NCBI RefSeq assembly: GCF_000695095.2
Contig: NZ_CP011454.1
Span: 2,604,001 to 2,668,000, forward strand
Direction: 5' to 3'
Length of the DNA: 64,000 nt
From: Gemmatimonas phototrophica
GTDB taxonomy: Bacteria; Gemmatimonadota; Gemmatimonadetes; Gemmatimonadales; Gemmatimonadaceae
Shown: positions 15,669-25,399 of the stretch, piece after piece
How the letters are laid out: each line of letters begins with the position of its first letter
Position numbering within the stretch: the first letter of the stretch is position 1
Program-made: the position numbers and the translations under genes
Notes under the pieces: model-generated
Databases searched by the model: none
What the model was told of the DNA's origin: nothing
Seen by the model: only the letters and a program-made list of their open reading frames with translations

Positions 15669-16799
15669 TCAGAGGTTGCCGCGCAGTTCCTGCTCGCGCT
15701 CGATACTTTCGAAAAGCGCCTTGAAGTTGCCCTTGCCGAAGCTCGTGGCCCCCTTGCGCTGAATGATTTCGTAGAAGAGTGTGGGGCGATCTTCCACCGG
15801 CTTCGTGAAGATCTGCAGCAGGTAGCCGTCAGGATCACGATCCACGAGGATGCCCAGCTTGGCCAACTCTTCGACCGGCTCGTCAATCTGCCCTACGCGC
15901 GCCTGCAGCTCGTCGTAGTACGACGTGGGCACGGACAGGAATTCCACGCCGCGGTTCTTCAGGGCGGTTACCGTGGTCAGAATGTCGTCAGTGGCGAGCG
16001 CCAGGTGCTGCGCGCCGGGACCACCGTAGAAGTCGAGGTACTCTTCAATCTGCGACTTCTTCTTCCCCGAGGCGGGCTCGTTGATGGGGAACTTGATCTT
16101 GTCGTTCCCATTGGCCATGACCTTCGACATGAGCGACGAGTACTCGGTGCTGATATCCGAATCGTCGAAGGTGATGAGATTGCGGAAGCCGAGCACGTTG
16201 GCGTAGTAGGCCACCCAATGGTTCATGCGGCCCAGCTCTACGTTCCCCACGCAATGATCCACGTATTTGAGCCCCACGTCGGCGGGCTGATAGTGCGAGG
16301 TCACGGGCTTGAAGCCTGGCAGAAAGAGTCCGCGATAGTTACGGCGCTCAACCAGCGAATGTATGGTGTCACCGTAGGTGCCAATGGCGGCAAGGACCAC
16401 CTCGCCATCGGCATCCTGCACCACCTGCGGTTCCTGAATGCCAATGGCCCCGCGTGCGATGGCGGTGTCGTAGGCCAACCGGGCGTCATCCACCCACAAC
16501 GCATAATCCTTGACGCCGTCGCCATGCCGGTGCACGTGCGCGGCAATGGGCGAGTCGGACGAGAGCGCGGTGGTGAGCACCAGGCGAATCTTCCCCTGCT
16601 GCAGGAGATAGCTGGCGCGGTCGCGCACACCGGTTTCGGGGCCACGATACGCCACCAACGCATAGCCGAACGCGGCGCGATAGTAGTGGCTCGCCTGCTT
16701 GGCATTCCCGACGTAGAACTCCACGTAGTCGGTGCCATTGATGGGAAAAGCGTCCTGTTCGACGCCCGCTTCTGGAACGGTCAACGTAGCCATGGGCAT
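15669..16799 (-). CDS. hpd: 4-hydroxyphenylpyruvate dioxygenase
   Basis: Fe(II) enzyme converting 4-hydroxyphenylpyruvate to homogentisate. It is 376 aa with two VOC repeats. The C-terminal active domain shows YVDHCVGNVE with the first His ligand, GAQHLALATDDI with the second, and FYEIIQRKGATSFGKGNFKALFE carrying the Glu ligand and the gating C-terminal helix. The start could be ATG 16799 or 16793; the second has the better spacing to AGGT. It begins the five-gene operon hpd-hmgA-aminotransferase-GHL10-apaG. Two back-to-back hairpins lie in its leader (16824-16870). Confidence 0.95.
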   Translation of the reverse strand: MPMATLTVPEAGVEQDAFPINGTDYVEFYVGNAKQASHYYRAAFGYALVAYRGPETGVRDRASYLLQQGKIRLVLTTALSSDSPIAAHVHRHGDGVKDYALWVDDARLAYDTAIARGAIGIQEPQVVQDADGEVVLAAIGTYGDTIHSLVERRNYRGLFLPGFKPVTSHYQPADVGLKYVDHCVGNVELGRMNHWVAYYANVLGFRNLITFDDSDISTEYSSLMSKVMANGNDKIKFPINEPASGKKKSQIEEYLDFYGGPGAQHLALATDDILTTVTALKNRGVEFLSVPTSYYDELQARVGQIDEPVEELAKLGILVDRDPDGYLLQIFTKPVEDRPTLFYEIIQRKGATSFGKGNFKALFESIEREQELRGNL

Positions 16800-16823
16800 A
16801 CCTGTGTGATGACATGAAAAGGA

Positions 16824-16870
16824 CGGCTGTCATGGACAGCCGAAGACGCACGTCGCAGGATGGTCCTGCG
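16824..16870 (-). promoter_or_regulatory. Two adjacent stem-loops in the hpd leader
   Basis: CGGCTGTC/GACAGCCG (8-bp arms, 3-base spacer, 16824-16842) and CGCAGGA/TCCTGCG (7-bp arms, 3-base spacer, 16854-16870) sit 25-71 bases upstream of hpd. They could be operators, an attenuator, or the 3' hairpins of the acetoacetyl-CoA synthetase transcript. A perfect 14-bp palindrome, GTCGGCGCGCCGAC, lies further up at 16988-17001. Confidence 0.4.
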
Positions 16871-17048
16871 GCGCGGAAACCCTTTCAGCTCAGATATGCG
16901 AACGCGGGAGCGCGCCGATCCACGCGCGCTGCCGTTGGTCCTCCGAAGGCGGGGTGAGGAACATGCCCTAAACCTAGCAGGTCGACCGTCGGCGCGCCGA
17001 CCGGCCGCTGGCTCGGGGCACACCCGTCCCCACGGGGCGCCGGACCCG

Positions 17049-19077
<2,029 letters not shown>

Positions 19078-19088
<11 letters not shown>

Positions 19089-19377
19089 GCTTTACATCCT
19101 CACGCGCCAGCAGGACGGCATGACAGGTCGGGCCATGCGATTCGCAGTACCAGCCGTGACGATCATGAAAGACCAGATGCGGGGCATCGTTGGGACGCAG
19201 CCGAACGCGCACCAGATGTTCAACACCAGTGCGTGGTCCAACTACGGCCTTGGCATCCAGCACATCCACCACCGGCTTGACCGGAAACAGATCCAGCTGG
19301 GTCGGCGCAATCACCGACAGGTCATCGGAGGCCAACTGCTTCCGTGAGCCTTTGGCAGCGCGACGTGGTGCAGTCAT
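19078..19377 (-). CDS. Hypothetical protein overlapping acetoacetyl-CoA synthetase
   Basis: A 99-aa product of unknown function. The N-terminus is basic (TAPRRAAKGSRK). A mid-segment reads IAPTQLDLFPVKPVVDVLD. The C-terminus carries a Cys/His cluster, HDRHGWYCESHGPTCHAVLL, which could bind metal. The ATG at 19377 has a weak ribosome site; a TTG at 19416 is an alternative. It overlaps the next gene by 11 bases and follows the V4R-like gene by 45 bases, so it is probably part of the same transcript. Confidence 0.55.
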
Positions 19378-19422
19378 GGGAGGGGGAGCAAACGCGGTGA
19401 CGGACGCATCCCCCAATCCTCG

Positions 19423-20088
19423 CTAGGGTGCGCGTCCGGCGCCAGCGCCTCGGGCCCCTGGCAACGGCTCGGAACCCGTCGCGGTGGCTCCGCCGGACAC
19501 ACCTATCGACTCCACCTGCCAGTGCAGTTCCCACTCACAAAAGGCGTCGCCTTCAATGGCACACCGCACGTGGCGCACATGCGCGTGGCCGCCGCCGGCG
19601 AGGGTGATAGCCTGCCGCAATCCCCCGACCTGCCGGCGACAGAACAGGGTGGTCACGGGATCGAAGCCCACCAGCCGGAGCACCACTCGTCCAGGAGCAT
19701 TCTCCACCACCTGCATGTCCCCGGGTTGATAATAGAGCCGGAACAACGAGATACTCTGCGTCAGGAACTCCAGCGGACTGGGCTTCCGTAGAATGCCCCC
19801 ATACAGTTGCACGCCATATGACCCGATAGACGCGGCACCCGCCTGTTCTGCCCAGTGCAACGCCTCTGGGGCATGGAGCAGAACCACGTGGTTGGCGGTC
19901 TCCCAGACGCGTACCACCAGTGCATAGGGGAGCTCGTCGGTCGACCCGAGCGCTGCAACGACAGTGCGGTCATGCGGCTCGAGTGCGTGCAGGACCTCGG
20001 TGGACACGGGTTCGCCGAACGTGTCCGCAATGAAGGCGAGCGTGCTCTGTACCGTGGAGCCTTTGGCGCGTGGCCCGGTGATTGGCAT
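19423..20088 (-). CDS. DUF2378/V4R-like sensor-type protein
   Basis: A 221-aa cytoplasmic protein. The C-terminal segment GDAFCEWELHWQ resembles the terminal signature of 4-vinyl-reductase (V4R) and Myxococcus DUF2378 proteins, small-molecule-binding alpha/beta modules. The conserved-looking SYGVQLYGGIL and LFRLYYQPGDMQ sit in the middle, as in DUF2378. The last 25 residues are Gly/Ala-rich and probably disordered. The ATG at 20088 shares a base with the stop of the acyl-CoA ligase upstream (TGATG), so the two are translationally coupled; it may sense or bind an acyl product. Family assignment is by eye and uncertain. Confidence 0.5.
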   Translation of the reverse strand: MPITGPRAKGSTVQSTLAFIADTFGEPVSTEVLHALEPHDRTVVAALGSTDELPYALVVRVWETANHVVLLHAPEALHWAEQAGAASIGSYGVQLYGGILRKPSPLEFLTQSISLFRLYYQPGDMQVVENAPGRVVLRLVGFDPVTTLFCRRQVGGLRQAITLAGGGHAHVRHVRCAIEGDAFCEWELHWQVESIGVSGGATATGSEPLPGARGAGAGRAP

Positions 20089-21614
20089 CAACTCCGCTCC
20101 CGAACGGCCGCGAGGGCCATCGTCAACACCAGTTGCCGGTCGATCTTCCCGGACCCCAGCCGAGGAAGCGCCTCGGTGAAGACCAGATGGCGCGGCACCT
20201 TGTATCCCGCCAATCGGCGTCTTGCCTCACGAAGCAGGACGCTCTCGCCGAGTGCGGGGTCGCGCCGTACGACCACGGCACAGCCCACCTCGCCCCACTT
20301 GGCATCCGGCACACCCACGACGGTGGCTTCCAATACGCCTGGACAATCCAGCAGAGCGGTTTCCACCTCACCGGGAAAGACATTCTCTCCGCCGGAGATG
20401 AACATTTCCTTGCGACGTCCGCAGATGCGGTACACCCCGTCAGCGTCCACACTGGCCAGGTCACCGGTGCGCAGCCATCCGTCGCTGGTCAGGACCTCAG
20501 CGGTTCGGTCCGGGGCGTTGAAATACCCGGAGAACATTTGCGGACCGCGCAGCTGCAATTCCCCTACCTCGCCAGCGCCAGTGGGCTCCCCGGCATCGGT
20601 GTGCAGACGCATGGACAGAAACGGCATGGGCCAGCCAACCGTGCCGTCTTTCGCCATGGCGGTGGCGTCGCTGGTCGCGAAGCAATTGGGCCCGCACTCT
20701 GTGAGTCCGTACCCTTCCCGGAACCGATAGCCGGCGGCGCGCACTGCGTCTTTGGTACGCTGCGGACAGGGGGCACCGCCGGAGATGAACGTGCGTAACG
20801 CCGGAAGCGGACGCCCCCAATTGGCCGCCTGTCGCAACATGTCCAGTTGGGTGGGGACGCCAAAGGACATGGTCAGTCGATGCCGCGCCATGACCTCGAG
20901 ATGCTCTTCGGCATCGAACGCGCCCATGAGGACGACCGTACCGCCACGAAACAGCAGCGGCGTGGTGAACACATGCCAGCCGCCGGTGTGAAAGAACGGC
21001 GTTGCTGCGGGCGCCACATCTTCCGACCCCAGAGCCCATCCCGTGGAGGTACCCAACGCATTCCAGAGCAATTGCCGATGCGGGAGCATGACTCCTTTCG
21101 GCGCGCCAGTGCTCCCCGAGGTATAGAGCAGCATCGTGGTATCCTCATGCGTCCGCACGGGACTTGGGGGAGCGGTGCTCTGACGCGCCGCCATCAACAA
21201 CACCGCCGCCTCTCGATCGAGGTCCACCCAGGGCGCCGCACATCGGGCCTCTCCCGCCAGCGATTCATACGCGGCTTCGCCCAGAACCACAGTCGGCATG
21301 GCGTTCGCCAGCACCCGTGTCAACTCGGCGGGAGACAACCGCCAGTTCAATGGGACCAGGATGGCGCCACGACGGATGCAGGCGAAAAACACCGGGAGGA
21401 ACTCGTAGCGATTCTGCGCCAGTATCCCCACCCGGTCCCCGGGCTGCACCCCCAGCCGCTCCAGCACCACATGCCACGTATCGGCATCGGCATCGAGTTG
21501 CGCGTAGGAGATCGACGCGGCCGTCGCGGAATCAACGACAGCCGTTCGGGTGCCATCAACCCGGGCCCACCAGGCCACCGGGTCGAACAGCTCAGGCAAC
21601 TGGGGAAAAGGCAT
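20088..21614 (-). CDS. AMP-dependent acyl-CoA ligase (FadD/FadK-like)
   Basis: A 508-aa ANL-superfamily ligase. Core motifs: adenylation loop YTSGSTGAPKG (about 170-180), GYGLTECGP, the hinge aspartate in GWLRTGDLASVDADG, RRKEMFISGGENVFPGEVE, and the C-terminal catalytic lysine in LGSGKIDRQ. This arrangement fits medium/long-chain or aromatic acid CoA ligases; the exact substrate cannot be read. The start is ATG 21614, with a GTG just before it. Its stop overlaps the V4R-like gene. It lies downstream of a PHB-depolymerase-type esterase, so it may activate acids released by that enzyme (inference). Confidence 0.87.
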   Translation of the reverse strand: MPFPQLPELFDPVAWWARVDGTRTAVVDSATAASISYAQLDADADTWHVVLERLGVQPGDRVGILAQNRYEFLPVFFACIRRGAILVPLNWRLSPAELTRVLANAMPTVVLGEAAYESLAGEARCAAPWVDLDREAAVLLMAARQSTAPPSPVRTHEDTTMLLYTSGSTGAPKGVMLPHRQLLWNALGTSTGWALGSEDVAPAATPFFHTGGWHVFTTPLLFRGGTVVLMGAFDAEEHLEVMARHRLTMSFGVPTQLDMLRQAANWGRPLPALRTFISGGAPCPQRTKDAVRAAGYRFREGYGLTECGPNCFATSDATAMAKDGTVGWPMPFLSMRLHTDAGEPTGAGEVGELQLRGPQMFSGYFNAPDRTAEVLTSDGWLRTGDLASVDADGVYRICGRRKEMFISGGENVFPGEVETALLDCPGVLEATVVGVPDAKWGEVGCAVVVRRDPALGESVLLREARRRLAGYKVPRHLVFTEALPRLGSGKIDRQLVLTMALAAVRERS

Positions 21615-21653
21615 CACGCGAATCGTAGCAGGGAAAGGGGTCGCGGTGGGATC

Positions 21654-22712
21654 TCAGCGGCGCGACGCCGTGAGAAACGCTCGCAGCCGAGCAACGAGAT
21701 CGGGTCCACGCGGATCGGTGAATGATCCCGAGGCATCACCTCGTGGAAACGCATGCGCCAGGCCCTCTACTCTCAGCAGGGCAACCATGGTCTGTCCGCT
21801 GGCATTACGCCACTGCGTTTCCCGTACCTCCACGCCATTCATCGTGACCGCAGGGAGTTCGGTCACCACGAGTGCCGGCGCCCCCTGCCTCGCCGCCAAT
21901 GCATCGTGCAATTGTACGTACTGCCGCGCCGTTTCATCGGCGTTTCGTACGCTCACGACCGGATCCGCCACGCCATGCACCACCACCACGGGCACCGCCT
22001 GCGCGTGGGATCCCATGGCCGTCAACCACGCGGCGCCACCAGGGAGCGCGTCACCTGCCCCTTGCTGCATAACCGCCAGCGCGCGCCCGACGTTCGGCGC
22101 CGCTTGCCACGCCACCCCCGCCACTGTCATGACAGAGGCAAACTGCTCCGGATAGGCGCCGAACAACAGATTGGCCATCGCCCCGCCGGCGGAAATCCCG
22201 ACCAGATGCACCTGACCGCTCTGGCCCCCGTAGCTCCTGCGTACCTCCTCAATGAGCGCCGACAGAAGTGCGGGCTCGCCACGACCGCGCTGCTGGTGGG
22301 CCGCGTCAAACCAGTTCCAGCACTTGCGCGGGTTGGCGCTCTCCGGCTGCTCCGGATAGAGCACCAGCGCCCCCCCCTGTTCGGCCACCGCATCGAACCC
22401 GCTCCCGCGCGCAATATCTGCCGCGTCCTGGAGACAGCCGTGCAACATCACCACCAGTGGCCGTGGTGTACTGGCCGGCGCAGTGGGTAAGACCAGACGC
22501 CACGCTCGGCTCCCGTGAGGACCGGTGTGGCGGCCGGTGATCACCTGTGCAGGCGCCTCAGGTGTCGGAGCAACAGCTGCCATTTCGGTCATGTGTGTTT
22601 GACCCGCCTTCTGAAAGTGCGCCACGGTGGACGTGTCGAACGAAACACGCGGTGCGGGAGCCGCAACGGCCCCCGCACCGAATGTCACCCCAATCATGAG
22701 TGCCCGCCGCAC
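21654..22712 (-). CDS. PHB-depolymerase-family esterase, exported
   Basis: A 352-aa alpha/beta hydrolase of the LpqC/PHB depolymerase group. It has an N-terminal signal-like stretch (1-20), oxyanion-hole motif MLHGC (89-93), the CWNWFD segment typical of this family, lipase box GISAGG with Ser174, Asp250 in HGVADPVV, and His320 in GLAHAFP. There is no C-terminal polymer-binding domain, so it may act on soluble oligomers or other esters rather than granules. The GTG at 22712 lies 2 bases after the TonB-receptor stop; an ATG at 22697 would lose part of the leader. Being paired with a TonB receptor suggests periplasmic cleavage of an imported ester (inference). Confidence 0.85.
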   Translation of the reverse strand: MRRALMIGVTFGAGAVAAPAPRVSFDTSTVAHFQKAGQTHMTEMAAVAPTPEAPAQVITGRHTGPHGSRAWRLVLPTAPASTPRPLVVMLHGCLQDAADIARGSGFDAVAEQGGALVLYPEQPESANPRKCWNWFDAAHQQRGRGEPALLSALIEEVRRSYGGQSGQVHLVGISAGGAMANLLFGAYPEQFASVMTVAGVAWQAAPNVGRALAVMQQGAGDALPGGAAWLTAMGSHAQAVPVVVVHGVADPVVSVRNADETARQYVQLHDALAARQGAPALVVTELPAVTMNGVEVRETQWRNASGQTMVALLRVEGLAHAFPRGDASGSFTDPRGPDLVARLRAFLTASRR

Positions 22713-22714
22713 GG

Positions 22715-25237
22715 TTAGCGGTCGTACCGGATGCCGAAGAACGCCATGCTGCCGATGGACGGCATGTTGAGCAACTCAATGTGCCGGCGACCAAGTCCGC
22801 AGCCCCAGCCACGCTGGTATGTCGCCGGCAGCGCCGCGTTAAGGAACAACGGCGGCGTGGTGGTGCCGCTGGTGCAGGCGAATGCATTCTGCACCGACAG
22901 ATTCATCGTCGTGTGGCTATTGAGCTTGCGGCCCACGTTGAAATCGAAGGCCACGAAGCCCGGAATGCGACCGTTGTGCACGCCGGACAGGAACTGATAG
23001 TCCTTCACGAAGCGGAGCACAAACCCACCGAAGGCATCCCACTTGAGGTCGCGCGCATCCATGCCGGTCGTGAACTTGGCCTGCGGGCTGTTCAGCGCGG
23101 TGGCTTCCAGCGGATCACCGGGACGCTGAATGATGGAATCGAGCTTCAACACGCTCGCCGTGCCGGTCCAGTTTACCTTGTTGTTCACCACGTACCGCCA
23201 GCCGGCGTCGATACCCGACAGGGTGGCTTCGCCGAGGTTGTAATACGTGAGCGCAATTTGCTCCCCTCCGGCCGCGTTCGTGTACTTGGTATTCGTGGCC
23301 GTGTTGAAAGCGAACGTGGCGTTCGCGCCGGCGAACGGATTGGCGACCACCACCAGCGGGCTGAGGAACGACTTGTAGCGCGCGACATAGCCGGCGACGT
23401 CGATGTACAGTCGATCCTTGAGGACCGCCTTATACCCGAGTTCAAACGTATTGTTCACCTCGGGGACGACGGGGGCCAGCGTCCGCAGTGTGGTACCAGC
23501 CGCATTCTTGACGGTGATGCCATCACGATTGCCGAATACCCCAAGACCAGGTGCGAAGTCCCGGAAGAAGAAGCTGGTTTGCAGTGTGGTGGGCGACTTG
23601 AACGCCCGATTGAACGTCAGGCGGAACGTGCTGTTCTCCGTGGGCGACACCAACAGCGCGGCCTTGGGGCTGAACTGCGGATCATAAAACTCCGGATCGT
23701 CGTAGCGTGCCCCGAACACCAGTTTGGTCTGTTCGTTGATCGGCGTCTCGGTCTGGGCGTAGGCCCCCAGCTGCGTCATCAGAATGTCTTCACCGGTAAC
23801 GGCATCAGACAGCCAGACCCGCTTCGAACTCACCTCATCGCGACGGTACTGGACGCCGGAGACCACCCGAGTATTGAAGAGCGCGGGGAACGTGCGGTTG
23901 TACTGCACTTCGGCGGCACTCATGCGACCATCGGCCGGGAAGCCGGAGAGCGACTTGACCGAATCGTCGCTCAGTGACGCAAAGCGGGGCGCCTGACGGT
24001 TTTGCGAGTAGCCGTTCAGCGCAAACGTCTGCCCGGACAACGAACGGGTGGCATACGCCTGGGCGAACCAGTGATCACTGGTGAAACGCACCTGCTGATT
24101 CCAGTAGCCCCAGTTGCGGAGCTGATTCCGGCCGGCGCTGGTCACACCAATACCGTTACTGTTGCTGGCGCCACCCTGATACTCCAGGCGGGCCCCGTTG
24201 TCGAAATAGTACACCAGCGCCGCACCGCCGCGCGTATAGCCGGTGCTCCAGTCGGCGCCCTGCTCGCGGGAGAGCGGACCACCGGCGACCGCCGCGGCAT
24301 ACGTGTTCTGATTCTGCCAATCCTGGGCAAAGATCCGCTCGCCCGTGACCTTGAATCCAATCTTGTTCCACACGTTGGCGTAGCGGAACTGAAAGCTGGA
24401 GAAGCTGACCTGTCCGGGCTTGCGGTTATTGAAGTCCCCCACGTTCATGGTGTTGCTTCCGGCCGCCGTTTCCAGCGTCAGCCCCTTGAACTGCTTGGGA
24501 TCCTTGCTGAGCAGCGTCACGACGCCGTTGGAGGCATCGGGGCCGTACAACGCGGCACCCGGTCCCACCAGCACTTCAACGCCGGCAATGTCCACCTTCG
24601 GAATCGTGGTAAAGACGCCCACCGGCAACCCGTTTTCCGGCAACACGGCGATACGGTTGTCTTCCATCTGCAGCATGCGGTTGTTGAACGCGCTGTTGAA
24701 ACCGCGCGCGTTGATACCCGCCGCGGCAATGCCTGTCTGGAAGAAATCCACGCCCTTCACTTCCTTCAGCGCGGCCGTGAACGAATTGCCCACGGTATAG
24801 GTCAATTGGTCCGCGTTGATGCGGGTCACGGTGGCAGGCGCTTCGGTGATTTTTTCAACTCGACGCGAGGCGGACACCACGTACCCACCGAGTTGCAGCG
24901 CCGACGCCTGCAAGGTGATATCGAGGCGGGTGTCCGCCTCACCGGCGATGGCAACGTTTTCGAACGTGCGAGCGACGGCTCCGATACGTTGGACCCGTAT
25001 GGTATACGAACCCACGGGGACGCCAAGCACACGGTACTTGCCGTCCAGTCCGGTGGTTGCCCCGAAGCGAGTGCCCACAACGGTCACCTGCGTGCCCGGC
25101 AAGGGCGCCTTGGTACTATCGGTGACCAACCCAGACAAACTCCCTGACTGCGCCGCAGCCGCGGACGGGATCACCGCGAGAGCCAGGGCCATGATAACGG
25201 CGCGCCCGGACGCGAGCCGGCGAATGAAGCACTGCAT
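22715..25237 (-). CDS. TonB-dependent outer-membrane receptor
   Basis: An 840-aa receptor. Signal peptide 1-29 ends AAAAQ; then a carboxypeptidase-regulatory-like beta domain (about 30-110, LSGLVTDSTKAPLPGTQVTV), a plug domain (about 120-235, with INARGFNSAFNNRMLQMEDN and VEVLVGPGAALYGPDASNGV), and a 22-strand barrel ending in the C-terminal strand MAFFGIRYDR. The ATG at 25237 is fixed by an excellent GGAGGAG site; a Met 13 codons upstream is rejected. The ribosome site itself is part of a CCTCC/GGAGG mini-hairpin. Neighbours are an exported esterase (2 bases downstream) and an acyl-CoA synthetase upstream, so the ligand may be lipid-like or an ester oligomer (inference). Confidence 0.93.
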   Translation of the reverse strand: MQCFIRRLASGRAVIMALALAVIPSAAAAQSGSLSGLVTDSTKAPLPGTQVTVVGTRFGATTGLDGKYRVLGVPVGSYTIRVQRIGAVARTFENVAIAGEADTRLDITLQASALQLGGYVVSASRRVEKITEAPATVTRINADQLTYTVGNSFTAALKEVKGVDFFQTGIAAAGINARGFNSAFNNRMLQMEDNRIAVLPENGLPVGVFTTIPKVDIAGVEVLVGPGAALYGPDASNGVVTLLSKDPKQFKGLTLETAAGSNTMNVGDFNNRKPGQVSFSSFQFRYANVWNKIGFKVTGERIFAQDWQNQNTYAAAVAGGPLSREQGADWSTGYTRGGAALVYYFDNGARLEYQGGASNSNGIGVTSAGRNQLRNWGYWNQQVRFTSDHWFAQAYATRSLSGQTFALNGYSQNRQAPRFASLSDDSVKSLSGFPADGRMSAAEVQYNRTFPALFNTRVVSGVQYRRDEVSSKRVWLSDAVTGEDILMTQLGAYAQTETPINEQTKLVFGARYDDPEFYDPQFSPKAALLVSPTENSTFRLTFNRAFKSPTTLQTSFFFRDFAPGLGVFGNRDGITVKNAAGTTLRTLAPVVPEVNNTFELGYKAVLKDRLYIDVAGYVARYKSFLSPLVVVANPFAGANATFAFNTATNTKYTNAAGGEQIALTYYNLGEATLSGIDAGWRYVVNNKVNWTGTASVLKLDSIIQRPGDPLEATALNSPQAKFTTGMDARDLKWDAFGGFVLRFVKDYQFLSGVHNGRIPGFVAFDFNVGRKLNSHTTMNLSVQNAFACTSGTTTPPLFLNAALPATYQRGWGCGLGRRHIELLNMPSIGSMAFFGIRYDR

Positions 25238-25283
25238 GAATTCTCCTCCAGGAGGGAACTGCGTGTAGAGGAGCACGGAGACG

Positions 25284-25313
25284 ATATCCGACTCCGCGCG
25301 GGTGGAACGTCAA
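25284..25313 (-). promoter_or_regulatory. Possible promoter of the TonB receptor
   Basis: On the minus strand TTGACG (25313-25308) and GGATAT (25289-25284) are separated by 18 bases, placing a start point about 40 bases upstream of the receptor ATG. The -35 matches 5 of 6 consensus bases; the -10 is weak. Confidence 0.35.
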
Positions 25314-25399
25314 AGAAAAAGGCGGACACGAGCTATGATCAGAAACGACATCAACCACAGAGCGGCAGACGAGAGCAGGCGTGAGACGCCGCAGCGGCG

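Noticed and set aside
14642-15724. 360-codon plus-strand open frame
   Set aside because: Shadow of hmgA; no recognisable motif and unlikely composition.
15662-15886. N-terminal extension of hmgA
   Set aside because: It overlaps the 3' end of hpd in another frame and is Ser/Arg-rich without similarity to the family.
16988-17001. 14-bp palindrome as an integrase attachment site
   Set aside because: No integrase, tRNA or direct-repeat partner nearby; treated only as a possible regulatory palindrome.
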